Shown: in pieces, positions 27,788 to 39,541 of the stretch
Position numbering within the stretch: the stretch's first letter is position 1
Layout of the letters: each line of letters starts with the position of its first letter
From: Zymoseptoria tritici IPO323
Lineage: Eukaryota; Ascomycota; Dothideomycetes; Mycosphaerellales; Mycosphaerellaceae
Length of the DNA: 64,000 bases
Assembly (NCBI RefSeq): GCF_000219625.1
Contig: NC_018217.1
Location: 1,736,001 to 1,800,000, forward strand
Reading direction: 5' to 3'
Notes under the pieces: model-generated
Database searches by the model: none
What the model was told of the DNA's origin: nothing
What the model saw: only the letters and a program-made list of their open reading frames with translations
Program-made: the position numbers and the translations under genes

Positions 27788-30397
27788 ATGGCGCAGGACA
27801 CAGAGAAGAGTATGCGTGTCTCAGTCTCCTGCTGTTATGATTGTCGGTGCTGACTTTTTCTAGGCGACAATGGGAGCCTTCCTCTCAAAGGTGTGGTGCT
27901 TTGCTGCACTTCGCTCGCGCAGGAAGTACGTGTAAGTTGGCGACTTCGAACTCGACGCAACCTCACCAGCACATTCACTGACCCATCGCCACCTCTAGAC
28001 CAGTCTGGCAGAGGCTGCCGTGTCCATGGGAGCCGTCCATAAGCTGGACCTTACCTCGGACGTGACACATCTTATTGTCGGATCGATCACAACCCCCAAG
28101 TACCGATACGTTGCAAAGGAACGTCCCGACATCCGCGTGCTTGCGCCCAGCTTCATTGACGCGATCCGACATGAGTGGATGAAGGGAGGTGCCGTGGACG
28201 TGGAAACGCTGCTGGACCAACATACCTTACCGCCTTTCTCGGGATTGATGATCTGCCTAACGGGCTGGCAGGATCTAGAAACCAGACGGAGATTCGAGGA
28301 GACGATACGTAAGAACGGCGCGACGTACAACGCCGATCTGGTCAAGCAGGTCACGCATCTGATCGCCGCGAAACCCGAAGGCGCGAAATACACACACGCG
28401 AAGCAGTGGGGCATCAAAGTGGTCGGGTTGCGTTGGTTCGAGGACAGTTTGAAAAGAGGTATGGCGCTGGATGAAAGTCTTTATCAGGCGGAGATGCCGG
28501 AGGAGACACAAGGGAAGGGAGCCTATCGAACAGAACCGAAGAAACCACTTGTAAAGAGAGGACGGGAGACAGACCTCGCAGCGGGTATTGAGGAAGCCGG
28601 AAGAAGAAAGTTGAGAAAAGTGGCCAGTATGCGGCTGGATCAGCACAGTCAGGATCTGTGGAAGAGTGTGTCGGAGCATGAGGTCCAGGTCGAGACGACG
28701 GAGATCGATGTGTGGAACGAGGAGAGTCAGACGATGCAAAACCACGCGCCTGCAGGCGAACAACAAACCAAGCGCGGCACGGAGTCATTGCGAACATCGC
28801 GAAATGGACCATCAGATGCAGGAGAGAGCCTTCTCTCTGGAATTTATATCCTTCTCCACGGCTTCGACAAGCTCAGACGTGAGCGTCTGATGCATTTTCT
28901 GGAACCGAACGGAGCCATTGTTGTCGACTGCCACGATGCGTTGGCGAGAGCGTCAGAAAACCAATCTTTCCATTCACGAATACTGCTCGTACCGCATGCA
29001 GATCAGGAGAAGCTTCCTGACGTTCCTCCTGCCACCACTGTGGCGACTGAATGGTGGGTTGAGCGTTGTGTCCACCACAAGCGGAATCTCGATCCGGATC
29101 AGGACCCATTGAGCCAGCCCTTGGGTCAAGTTACAGTGTCTGGATTCTCAGGCGTGGCAATCACGACGACTGGATTCGACAATGTGGATCTGCGACAAAC
29201 GGCTGAAGCAGTGAAGCTGATGGGCGCAACGTACCAGGAGCAGCTGTTACCATCGACATCGGTGTTGGTGTGTGGTGATAAGCTGGTGAGGAAGGAGAAA
29301 GCGTTCTACGCCTCGAAGCACAACATTCCTGTCGTATCTGCGAAATGGCTCTGGGAATCGTTGCGTTTGAAAACAAAGGCTCCGTTCGACGGGTACAGAA
29401 TGAATCTACCAGCGTTCGATCCTGCAGAGTATACAGGCACGCCATCTACTAGGGGTCCGACACCAAGTGAGCCGCGGAGGTCGGTCGAGGATTTGAAGAG
29501 GCAAGTTGCGCTGGAAGTTGCCCGGGTGCAAATTGTCCATACTGACGACCTCCTAGAGCAGAGACTTCTCAGCTGAAGCGGCTTTCCAACTCCCGCAAAC
29601 GCCACAACACCCCGTCACTGATAATGCAGCCCGCCAAAGTTTCGGGACCTCGCGAATTTAGTAGGGACGGACCTTTCATTCTGGAGGACGATGATCAAGA
29701 CGATGACGAGACCCCGGTTGTCATGGACGAGCAGCCTCCGGCAGCCCCCCGTATTGACATTGAGCCTGGCAAGGCCGTCCAACCACTGCGAGAGATATCG
29801 CCAAACAAATCCCAGCCGAAGCGAGGCTCTTCCGCCGAACCAGAGCAGGCAGGCAACGATGCCGGCGTGAAACCAACTATGCAACTGCCTACAAGGACCG
29901 CACCCGTCTCACCGGAAAAGCAACTTCCTGCAAAATTCATCGAAGACGCCAGTTCAGGTTATACCAATCATGATCTCGCCGCCAACGTCGCCGAACTCCT
30001 CAACAAACGTCGTGTCAACTCCAACGCGACCGAACCGCTCAAGCGCAAGAGCCGTACTTTGGGCCGCAACCTAAGTAGTAGCAATCGCACGCCGCGCTCC
30101 GACTCCATGCCACCTAATCTTAGCGAAGCTATCCACCACGACGAAGACCATTATTCCGCAGCAGACGGCTTCTCAGCACTGCCAGTGCCAGTTGTTGCTC
30201 CACCTAGCACACAACTTGGTTATGAGACGCCCGAGGCGGTGGCACATCGCGAGCAGATGGGGCGGAAGATGGGCATGGAGGGACTGATGAGAGAGGAGGA
30301 GGGCAAGGGCGTAAGAGTAGGCAGTTTGGGGACGGTGAGGGACAGTGAGAGGCTTGGTGGTGGAGAGAGAAAAGCGAAGGCGAGAGGGCGTAAGTGA
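27788..30397 (+). CDS. DPB11: Dpb11/Rad4(Cut5)/TopBP1-like four-BRCT replication-checkpoint protein
   Basis: Four exons give 813 residues: 27788-27809, 27864-27931, 27999-29525, 29573-30397. The first two exons complete BRCT1 (PLKGVVLCCTSLAQEVR then TSLAEAAVSMGAVHKLDL, joined at 27931/27999), which is otherwise truncated. BRCT2 is at ~115-200 (GLMICLTGWQDLETRR...VVGLRWFEDSL). BRCT3 and BRCT4 lie at ~295-380 and ~395-480 (each with a W...V/L end, for example SAKWLWESL). The last intron (GTGCAA donor, ACTGAC branch, CTCAG acceptor) links BRCT4 to a long disordered, basic tail. Dpb11/TopBP1 proteins bind phosphorylated Sld2/Sld3-type partners to start replication and activate the ATR/Mec1 checkpoint. 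Four BRCTs match yeast and fungal proteins rather than the eight or nine of animals. Confidence 0.92.
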
Positions 30398-31213
30398 GGA
30401 CTCATGTCAACTCATTACAGAGTGGCATGAGTGGGCTGCATTTTGACGATGTAACGACTTGCATGGCATGGGTGGAGTTTCAGCGGCATTTTCGGGCACA
30501 AAATATCCATGGTGAGGGGCACAGTACGCGAATATCTGATAGCATGGACGGACAATCTGAAGAGGAAGTCACACGGTGCGACATCAATGAACGGCTCCTT
30601 CCTGATCGGGCATACTGACTGCCGTGCCACGCTTCTTGTCCATGGCCCGAAGAAGATGTTGCTCCGAGCCAACCACATGTTCTGGGCTCGCACGTGGAAT
30701 CTGAAAGCCATGTCACATCGTGCTTCGCTTCTGCTCTATGCATACGAAGCTCAACTCTGATCATCCGCGGGACTCCACGAGAGAAAAGCAGAAGCAACTC
30801 CACTCTACAAGCCTTTATCCAAGCCGCTGCAAGCCCCGGTCGTGCACCCAAACTCTAATCAAGTAAGCATGTGCGAGATATCTTGGCTGCGATTGGCCTC
30901 GGCTTTCTATCCGTCTGTGGTCTATGCTGGGATCTTAGAGTTCGGACTACCGCGAGCTCTGGAGCTCCGTCTGTGACGTTCCTTTTGCTCGCGTGGGAGA
31001 ATTGGACGCCGTGCCGTGCAGTGCGATGAATGGCTGCCGGAAAGCCAAGTCCAGCAGAGACGGAGCGGGCGATGAAGCTGGTGCCGTGCCTGCGTAGGTT
31101 GGAAAAGGTGAATAAAGGGCGGCGCGTCTGCTGCTTCGTGCGCCTGGCCTTTTCTTGGTTCGTGCCTCTTCGCTTTCTACCGCTTCCTTTGCTTCGTGAC
31201 GATCCGAAGCACG
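30398..31213. other. intergenic spacer
   Basis: About 815 bp with the 3' UTR of the BRCT gene and the promoter of the phosphatase. Only short frames are present on both strands. Confidence 0.5.
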
Positions 31214-33408
31214 ATGAGATTGACTCTGCTCTCGGCCGTGCTGGTCGGCTCCCTCGCTGCTGTCGAGGCGAGCTGGACGAAGAACCTCAACTATCGCTCG
31301 CCCTCGGAGCATCATCCGGGCATGGGAATCGCAATTCACAAGGTCAACAAGAGAAACACGTGAGTGGTGGACTTCAAGGTGGGAAATACAAGGATAAAGC
31401 ACTGAGACAAACACACACAGACCAGAGAAGAGCTTCACGGCCGATCAATTGAACTTCACGCATGGAGTCGCCTCGGGAGATCCGTACTCTACCTCTGTCA
31501 TCCTCTGGACGCGAGCCTCGCCGATGGTCGGCAATGTCGGCGACAACAAGACTGTCAGCGGATATGCGCCTCTGTACGGCCACGGAAACTACTCCATCTC
31601 CACAGCACCGGTCTGCGTCGAGTACAAAGTAGCCAAAGACTGCGACTTTACACAAGTCGCGACCTCTGGCAAGGCATACACATCCAGCGACATTGACTAT
31701 ACCATCAAGGTCGAAGCGGGCAACTTGGAGCCTTGGACTCGATACTACTATCAATTCAACATTTGCAATAGCACCAACGTCAGCCCAATTGGCCGCACCA
31801 AGACTACTCCCGCGGCCCACGACATGGTCTCGAAGGTTCGACTCGCCATCTACAGCTGCTCAAATTTCCCATTCGGTTTCTTCAACGCCTACGGCAACCC
31901 CGTTCGCAAAGAAAGCGTCGACTTTGTCATTCACCTGGGAGACTACATCTACGAGTACGCAGGCAACGGCGACTACGGCTACGGTGCGCCGATCGGCCGT
32001 GTCAATCAGCCCGAGAGGATCATCCACACGCTCCAAGACTACCGTGAGCGACACGCTACTTACCGCACTGACAAGGATCTCCTCCTCTCGCATCAGACGT
32101 ACCCATGGATCCCGACGTGGGACGACCACGAGGTCTCGGACAACACATACAGAGACGGAGCCTCGAAGCTGAACAACACCGAAGCTTCGTTCGTCATGGA
32201 TGGAGGTGTCTCCGTTGACCAGCGCAAGATGAACGCAGTGCGTGCGTACTTTGAGTGGATGCCGATCCGACAGGTGGAGATGGATGACAATCTGAGGATC
32301 TGGAGAAACTTCAAGATTGGAAGCTTGTTCGACTTGATCATGTTGGATACGAGACAGTACGATCGTTCGATCACGGACTTGTACTGGAACACGGATTACA
32401 TTCATGCTATCTCGAACGACGCCGGTCGATCGATGATGGGAAGCCGACAGGAGAACTGGTTCGTCCGGACCACCACCGACCAGAAAACCGTACGGCTAAC
32501 ATGAGACTTTGCACAGGTTCTACAACACCCTTGGCGAATCTGCCGACCGCGGCGCCCGTTGGCGAGTGATCGGCTCGCAGACCGTCTTCAGCAAAGTCAA
32601 CGAATCAGTCAGCTACGGTAACACCAACCCACTGGTAAGAACACCGAAGGGCAGAACGCCTGTAGCTGTCCGAGATTGTCTCTTGGGCTCTGCCAGCAGG
32701 TCTCAGTCTATCCATATCCCTTATACCCCTGTGACCGAACCATTGCTGACTCTTCTACCCTTCTGCTTCAGGACTACGACGCTTGGGACGGGTATCAAGC
32801 CAATCGAAACCGAACGCTCAACTACCTGACCGAGAACGATATTGGCAATAATATCGTCATCGCAGGGGATTCGCACGCCTCATGGGTCAGCGACTTGACC
32901 TGGTTGGGAACGGTAAGTCTACCACTTCCCTCGAGTATCCACGATGTACATCTTCTAAGACCCGCAACAGGCGAACTACTCCGAAGAAACCGGCGCTGGC
33001 GCCCTCGGCGTCGAATTCGCCGGCTCTGCCGTCTCCTCTCCTTGCCCCTACGGCCAAAATATCACCCTCAAGTCCGCGGCCAACTTCTCCAACATCCTCG
33101 AAGCCGCCAATCCTGAACTCCACTGGAACGACATCTACTACCGCGGTTACTTCGAGCTGTCCTTGTCATACGACGAAGTCAACGCGAGCTTCTTCGGCAT
33201 GCCGACGATTGTAACGCGGAATTCCATGGAGATTAGTCTGGCGAACTTTACGGTCAAGAGCGGGGAGAATCGCTTGCAGAGACCGATTGCGGGTGGAAAG
33301 GTGGAAAGTGGGAGTTTGAAGGGTGGTGTTGTGATGCAGACTAATGCTACGAATGATACGAGTACGGGGATGTGGAGTGTTAGTATGGCGGGCTTGGAAG
33401 TCGGCTAG
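31214..33408 (+). CDS. secreted PhoD-like alkaline phosphatase
   Basis: Five exons give 626 residues: 31214-31359, 31421-32458, 32517-32634, 32772-32912, 32971-33408. The first exon supplies a signal peptide (MRLTLLSAVLVGSLAAVEA). The PhoD N-terminal beta domain is seen as NFTHGVASGDP...SVILWTR. The metal-binding phosphatase core has FVIHLGDYIYEY (~215), WIPTWDDHEVSDN (~278) and IAGDSHASWVSDL (~464). The intron after residue ~394 uses a GTTCGT donor (32459) and restores ENWF-YNTLGESADRGARWRVIGSQ; without it the frame ends in a spurious stop. Several N-glycosylation sites lie in the C-terminal region. PhoD enzymes hydrolyse phosphomono- or diesters outside the cell and use Fe/Ca at the active site. 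Phosphate-starvation control is likely but not visible here. Confidence 0.92.
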
Positions 33409-33637
33409 AGGGAGAGTGATAGAGGAAGGAGATGAGGTGGATTGCATGCGAAGAAGAAGAGAGGGAAGTGGAAAAGTATACAGTGATGACCGATGAGACA
33501 CAACGACGTTTAGAGGAATGATAGCTTGGAAACTCGTTACATGATCAACGTCTCCTGTTGTGCCTTTCTGTTCAAGTGCTCGCTACTGAAGTACCGTGGA
33601 GCCTTGTGACGTTCTAACACACATGTGCACCATCGTT

Positions 33638-35099
33638 CTACATGTTGTTCTTCGCCTCCCTCAACGCGGACATGACGTCCACTCGGTCCGTCTTCCCGGT
33701 ATACTTCTGCACCTCCGGATCCTGTCAACGAGAGTCAGTCAGCACATGCATCCCAAAGATACGTCGAGCTTCGCAGCACTTACATCCAATCTCATGAAGA
33801 CATTGTGCTTCTTCTCATCTCCAATTGTGAACTTGCCCTGCGTCTGCTTGTTCTCCTTGGTGAACTTCTCGAGCGCTTTGACGGGTTCGGATTGCAGGAC
33901 TTTGATTCCGAATTTGACATTGCCAGCGGTGTATTCGTGGCCAGGCTTGAGAGGTCGTCAGCAATTGACCGGCTGCGAGGGGCGACCCGAACATACGTAG
34001 ACCTTGGTATCGTCCGGCAGAGCGCCGAGGACTTTGTTCAGCGCTGTGTCCATCTCTTGAGCGGACCCTTCGAAGAAACGGCCGCATCCTGCACGATCAG
34101 TACATTGGCATAGCTCAATATTGGGGGTTTTTTTTTGTTGAAGCGAGCCAGGAGACAAGTTGACTAACCTCCGATGAACAATGTGTCACCCGTGAACACA
34201 GCCTTGTCGTCTCCATCCTCGAAGAGGAAGCAAACACTATCCTGTGTGTGGCAAGGAGTGTGCAGAGCCTTAACTTTGATGCTGCCGATGTTGAATGTCT
34301 CGTTGTGCGCCGGGGTCTTGGTGACTTTCGTGCAGTCCTTGCCGCCAATGATGGGGAGAGGGTAGGATTTCAGCTGTGTGAATGGTAAGTCCTGGCCCGA
34401 GTCTCTAGTTTCACAGGAGCGATAGAAGCTTACAATCTCAACATTGCCGCCTGCATGATCGTGATGACTTGGCGATGCGTTAGCAACGCTTTTCCAAGAA
34501 TTGATATTGACTCGGACTCGATGACTTACTGATGCGTGTTGATGATGTTTGTCAACTTGCTACCTGCATCTGTAGCCTTCTTCAAGCTGGGTAGGACTCT
34601 ACCATATCGAGTTAGCAAACGATAAGTCTAATAATTCCTTGAGTCGCTTTGATCTTGGTTCACACGTACTCGGATGGGTTGGCCGGGTCGATGATGACAG
34701 CCTCCTTCGTCTTGTCGTCTGTGACCAGGTCTGATAATCGAACAATTCAGTCATGTTACACCCCTTATGGATCCGTACAGATCTCGATCGGATCTCAATA
34801 CTCACAGGCATAGTTGTTTCCACTACCGACCCCTACAATATCGCAGGAAGGTTAGTAATCATCACCTTGATGGCCTTGATGGCCTGCTTCCTTTCCACCA
34901 CACAGATCCATCTTTCTATGATCCACCAAGCTTACACATAGGAATTGACTCGATATGCATCTTGCGAGCGGTCGTCGGTTTCTTCTCGGCAACGTTAGTC
35001 CAAGGATTGGTAACAGGCGGCGAAGAGGAGGAGTGCGAGGCTCACGATGAGGGTTGAGGTGATGGGTTGTCGAAGCAAGGTTTGTTTGAGCGAGTTCAT
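33638..35099 (-). CDS. GLO2: glyoxalase II (hydroxyacylglutathione hydrolase), intron-dense
   Basis: Ten exons: 35099-35046, 34984-34936, 34832-34806, 34730-34670, 34598-34530, 34467-34434, 34373-34169, 34088-33997, 33945-33784, 33721-33638. They sum to 278 residues in phase. The core is a metallo-beta-lactamase fold: [31 protein letters not shown], the metal motif THHHDHAGG (split by an intron after CA of the second His), [32 protein letters not shown] and PGHEYTAGN. It hydrolyses S-lactoylglutathione to lactate and glutathione, finishing methylglyoxal detoxification. The first exon plus a NAGNAG acceptor adds a basic ~26-residue leader that could target mitochondria. Starting instead at the Met at 34960 gives a 252-residue cytosolic form. 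Exons of 27 and 34 bp are unusually small. Confidence 0.9.
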
Positions 35100-35599
35100 C
35101 GACGGAGTGGTCTGGTATAGAGCTTGTCGCGAGAAGGTAAGCAAGACGATGAAATCGTGGATGGACCGGAAGAGATCAAGATGAAGTGGTGATGTTGCAT
35201 TGGTGCAGGTGGTAAGCCGGTATGACGTCGGGCATTGGAAGCTCGGTCGGGACGAACGCAGTGCAGGGACGAACGCAGTGTGGACTTCGACCGCGCCTTC
35301 TCAACCTTTTTCATTCATGTCTCAGACTGATCATGGTGAGCAGTCAAAGCGACTCACACCGGCCTGCTATCTGATCAAAGGCTACGATATTCGGGTTCGC
35401 CCTTATTGAACGACGGTTTCGAACAACTCGACGATCACGCTACGCCTCCGCCCTACTGAGCATCACTTCCAGGGCCGTTTCGACGACGAACAGGTGCACG
35501 ACAATGTAAACCGTGCTTGCCACAATATGCAATACAAACCGCCTCATGGGTATCTCATGTACGTCGTCTCTCATAAGTGTCAAATTCCCACCCACGATC
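35100..35599. other. intergenic spacer with short direct repeat
   Basis: About 500 bp upstream of GLO2 and downstream of the LysM gene. A 15-bp unit GGGACGAACGCAGTG occurs twice (35249-35263, 35266-35280). No gene was seen. Confidence 0.5.
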
Positions 35600-36485
35600 T
35601 CACCTCATGCTGCCACTCCCACCAACGAATCTCCTCATTCCTGTATCTGCTGCTTTCTTTCCATTCTTCATTCTCGACTTGACTTCCAGCGGGTGCTCCT
35701 TCTCCCATCTCTCGTCCTCCCGATACGCATCGATTGCGGCCTCGAGGTTCCATTCGGACTGCTGGAGATATAACGTTGCCACATCGTACCTAAGAGAAAA
35801 GGAGACACTTTGTCAGCAGGACATACATTAGCATCATAATACTTCAAGCGGTATAGCTTGACGCTACGAGGGTGAAGAAGACATACTCGGCGACTTTGCA
35901 TGCAACCATCCATCTCCTGACTTTAGTCTTCTTGACCTCTTCTTCTTCGCTTTCCAACGGCTGTGGCGAGAGCGAAACACCACCCTTGTAATATTCTCCC
36001 GGTACAAGCAAAGTTTTTCGTGCTTGCAGCAAATGGTCCGAGAAGAGATTGTTGGTCTTTCGAAGGACATCGATGGGAACGCCGTAGGCTAATGATACGG
36101 AAAGAACAGTGTCTTCTGGCCGGATGAAATGGAGGACGTCTTCTGCGGGTACAGTCTTCTCAGAAATTTGATGTCGAACGGGTTGATGTGTCGAATATGC
36201 CGGTGGTTCTTCATCATCGAGATATGTGGATGATGGTGGCGGTTGACGGGCATCTGATGCAGAATATGCAGGCGGGTCTTTCAGACCCTGAGGAAGCAGC
36301 GATGGAGTCGTTGTGATCTGACAATATGGGCAATATGTTTCGTATCGTTTGTTTTGGTTCAGACATCGTGAACATATTGATCGTCCGCAGCAGGAGAGAT
36401 ATCGACCAGGTAGAAGTGGCTTCTCCGAGATGGGATCTAAAGCATTTCCAAAGGGAAGAGCGCACGTCGCGCAGGCGTTGGACAT
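35600..36485 (-). CDS. zinc-binding, LysM-domain protein with a UBA-like C-terminus
   Basis: Two exons (36485-35887 and 35789-35600) give 262 residues. Residues 5-55 hold a Cys-rich zinc-binding segment (CATCALPFGN, CCGRSICSRCLNQ, TYCPYC) with RING/zinc-ribbon-like spacing. A Pro/Tyr-rich linker has two PPAYS motifs. A LysM domain lies at ~118-163 (VLHFIRPEDTVLSVSLAYGV, then LRKTNNLFSDHLL, LLVPGEY). The intron (GTATGT donor, TTAG acceptor) joins KVAEY to DVATLYLQQSEWNLEAAIDAY, a helical segment with UBA-like pattern. There is no signal peptide, so this is an intracellular LysM protein, unlike secreted chitin-binding LysM effectors. PPxY-like motifs hint at WW-domain partners; function is unknown. 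Confidence 0.8.
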
Positions 36486-37017
36486 ATTTGATGATACTGT
36501 TCAATGGTGTCTTTGATGATATTTCGTTGTTTCGACAATGGAAGTCCTAAATCAATCAAGTCAAGATCTCGAGATGGTCTTGGTGGTCGAGATGCATGAC
36601 GATGGGGTATCCCACGAGGTCGATACCTTAGTGCATTTTGCCACCCGCCCGCAGCCGGACCGTTTTGTCCGCGCTCTCCGGATCATGCACGTTTGAGAGT
36701 CTCTTTGTTTTCAATCTCCCTGCCCGTCAAACCTGCGACAACCATCTACCTTGTTGCGACTGCTACTGCTATTACATTTGACCTTCATACGCTCCTTCCA
36801 AAACGCAGACGACAGCATCACATTCCGCGCCTTCTTTCGCCTACAACCGACTTCGCCCGGCCTCTCTCCTGATCCGTCATCCGATCGCGTGTACCGACGA
36901 CGACGACATCTTGCAGGCATCATATAAGCACGCATTGAGCTGAGGCAACAGAGCTTTCCGCGCCGCTCGGCGCTTTGAACACCTTACATTCACATCATCA
37001 TACCACTCCCAAACCGA
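36486..37017. promoter_or_regulatory. divergent promoter region LysM gene / SUR2
   Basis: About 530 bp between divergent start codons. The SUR2-proximal side is pyrimidine-rich (around 36960-37010). No clear TATA box. Confidence 0.4.
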
Positions 37018-38496
37018 ATGCAGGTCTCCACGATGGCCAATGCGACGGTCGTCCTCAACGGCCTCCCTCCTCTCCCGGAATATACCCTCCGACCACAGTC
37101 ACCTCTGATTCCCGGCGTGCCCGATGCCTACACGACTCTTGTTCTCCCGATCATTGCTTACTGGGGAGTGTCCATGATCTTCCACTGTATTGATGAGCTG
37201 GATCTCTTCCCACAATACCGCCTGCATACACCAGCAGAGGTCCTCAAACGCAACCACGTCAGTCGCTGGGATGTGTTTCGAGACGTGGTGATACAACAAG
37301 TCATCCAGACACTGTTCGGACTGGTCCTGGCATTGATTGACCCAGTACCGCAAGTCGGAAGAGAAGAGCACGATGTGGCACGGTGGGCACAAAAGATCCG
37401 CATCGCGCAAAGAGCTATTCCCGCAGTGCTGGGAACACTAGGTGTGGATGGAAAGACCCTAGCGAGCAGCATGGGCGCTTCACATGCGATGTTCGCGGGT
37501 GCATTGGCAGGTGGAGCGTACCCTGATCTCACGCAGACGGTCATGGTGATGGGAGAACAAACACTCGCGCCGGCATTCGCAGAATGGGAGCTGTCCTTGG
37601 CCAAGGCGCTGTACCACCTCGTCATTCCAGGACTGCAGTTTTTGCTGGCGATTATGGTGGTCGACACGTGGCAATACTTCCTCCACCGCGCCATGCACAT
37701 GAACAAATGGCTGTACACCAAGTTTCACAGCCGTCACCACCGGCTATACGTTCCTTACGCATACGGCGCGTTGTACAATCATCCAGTTGAGGGGTTCGCC
37801 TTGGACACACTCGGGACTGGGATTGCATACCTTGTGACGGGTATGTCTGTTCGCCAAAGCATGTGGTTCTTCACCATGTCCACAATCAAGACTGTCGACG
37901 ACCACTGCGGCTACGCATTCCCATGGGATCCACTTCAGCACATTACCAGCAACAATGCGGGCTATCACGATGTCCACCACCAGAGCTGGGGTATCAAGAC
38001 GAACTTCTCTCAACCATTCTTCACTTTCTGGGATTCGTTCCTTGGTACGAAGTGGACTGGTGGAGACGTCAGTGCGAGATATGAGCGAGCGAAGATTGCT
38101 GCACAAAAGAAAGTCGACGATGAAGCAGCGAGCTCTTCAATCACGAACTCCACGCATACCGAAACTTGCGACATCAAGGCTTCGTACTCACAAGACGCTG
38201 TTCGCGCAACGCCGGCTGCAAGGATTCCTGTCGAGCCAAGAGTGCCTGCTGGCAAGCCTGCGTTGCAAGCGCTCGCTTCACGACAGCAAGTGCTCGACGA
38301 CATATCAAGCGGAGCGGGAGGCATTCCCGTGCTGGTAGAAGAGAACGCAGAAGAGTTCAAAGCGCAAGCGAAGCTGCGGCAGAGCCCCAGGAAGCGCACC
38401 GCAAATTCTGGACTGAAGGGTCTCGCGGATCGGATGGGCGAGTCATTACATGGTCGGGGAACAGGAGTACTGGGAGTGGAAGGGAGGAGGAGATGA
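37018..38496 (+). CDS. SUR2: sphinganine C4-hydroxylase (fatty acid hydroxylase superfamily)
   Basis: A single-exon membrane protein of 492 residues (487 if translation starts at the second Met, 37033). Hydrophobic segments near ~40-60, ~95-115, ~200-225 and ~270-290 fit an ER membrane enzyme. The diiron His boxes are HRAMH (~229), HSRHH (~243) and HDVHHQ (~320), with the conserved DDHCGYAFPWDP before the last box. It hydroxylates sphinganine at C4 to make phytosphingosine-type bases for fungal sphingolipids. The catalytic core ends near residue 350. An additional ~140-residue hydrophilic tail is longer than in yeast Sur2 (about 350 residues in total), with Lys/Ala-rich and basic segments of unknown role. 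Confidence 0.92.
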   Translation: MQVSTMANATVVLNGLPPLPEYTLRPQSPLIPGVPDAYTTLVLPIIAYWGVSMIFHCIDELDLFPQYRLHTPAEVLKRNHVSRWDVFRDVVIQQVIQTLFGLVLALIDPVPQVGREEHDVARWAQKIRIAQRAIPAVLGTLGVDGKTLASSMGASHAMFAGALAGGAYPDLTQTVMVMGEQTLAPAFAEWELSLAKALYHLVIPGLQFLLAIMVVDTWQYFLHRAMHMNKWLYTKFHSRHHRLYVPYAYGALYNHPVEGFALDTLGTGIAYLVTGMSVRQSMWFFTMSTIKTVDDHCGYAFPWDPLQHITSNNAGYHDVHHQSWGIKTNFSQPFFTFWDSFLGTKWTGGDVSARYERAKIAAQKKVDDEAASSSITNSTHTETCDIKASYSQDAVRATPAARIPVEPRVPAGKPALQALASRQQVLDDISSGAGGIPVLVEENAEEFKAQAKLRQSPRKRTANSGLKGLADRMGESLHGRGTGVLGVEGRRR

Positions 38497-38996
38497 CTTT
38501 CACAACTTGACGGGACGATAGAGGTGGGGTCTATTGAGATGTAATCTTTAATTCGGCGAAGATGGATTGGGAGGAAATACCGCATGCCAAGGGCATGCGT
38601 AGGACAGACAGGACGTTCCTCGAATGGCACCCAATTCTGCAGATACGATCTCCATGGCGGGCGTATTATGGCTCTGCCTTGAAGACCCTACATTTCCTGT
38701 AGTGTTACGGATGGATCTAGCTGGCTGGCTGGCCGGTCGAAATCAAGCTGTTCTCATTCCGTTCGCCTTATCGTTCTGATTCCGGTTGATGACAACTAAG
38801 GTAGGTAGTTCTATAGAGAGCTCATGGACCCGCGTCTCTCTGCATAACTACCTTAACTTCAGGCGCTAACGTTGCCGGTTCACTAGCGCGCTTTCTGTAG
38901 ACTTTGTGCGTATGCATATGCATATCTTCCATCTCTCCATTCAACACTCGTTTCCAATATAACGACACACTTCCCATCTCTTGAAGTTCCATCAAA
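38497..38996. other. intergenic spacer
   Basis: About 500 bp with the SUR2 3' UTR and the prefoldin promoter. The short repeat GCTGGCTGGCTGG lies at ~38720. No gene. Confidence 0.5.
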
Positions 38997-39541
38997 ATGC
39001 TATCACGGCGCATGGTATGTCTGAGATGCCGTCAAAAACTTCCATGACAGCGCCGCTGAACATTCCACAGCTCTCCCGGGAGGAAGAAGCTACAATCGGC
39101 GAGGAGAAAGAAGTCCGCCGCGAAGACCAAGAGAAGATCAACCGCTTCAGTCGACTACATTCACGGGAGAAGATATTGGAGGATGAATTAAAAGTCAAGC
39201 AGGTGAGATCTCACTGCCAACGCTACAGAAACATCTTCTCGAAACGGGGCGAAAATTGACATGTTCATCCAAATCTGCAGAAAGACAAAGAAGACCTGGA
39301 AGAAATCTCAGGCGAACTCGAACTCGCCGACGAAGACGACAAAGTACCGTACAAAATCGGCGACTCCTTCTTCTCCCTGCCTGTCCCGGAAGTGCAGGAA
39401 TTGCTCTCTGCTTCGGTGGAGAGGATCGATGGTGAGGTGGAGAGGGCGGAGGAGAAGCTGACGGAGCTGAGGGAGGAGATGCAGGAGTTGAAGGAGGCGT
39501 TGTATGGGCGGTTTGGGAAGAGTATCAATTTGGAGGCTTGA
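38997..39541 (+). CDS. GIM3: prefoldin subunit 4
   Basis: Three exons give 136 residues: 38997-39014 (only 18 bp: MLSRRM), 39071-39202 and 39281-39541. The tiny first exon is supported by the GTATGT donor directly after it, an in-phase CCACAG acceptor, and the family's known N-terminus of this type. The protein is two long amphipathic helices around a short beta hairpin: REDQEKINRFSRLHSREKIL...KDKEDLEEISGELELADEDD, then PYKIGDSFFSLPVPEVQELL, then a C-terminal coiled coil ending in ALYGRFGKSINLEA. Prefoldin is the cytosolic hexamer that delivers nascent actin and tubulin to the CCT chaperonin; subunit 4 is a beta-type subunit. Confidence 0.93.
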
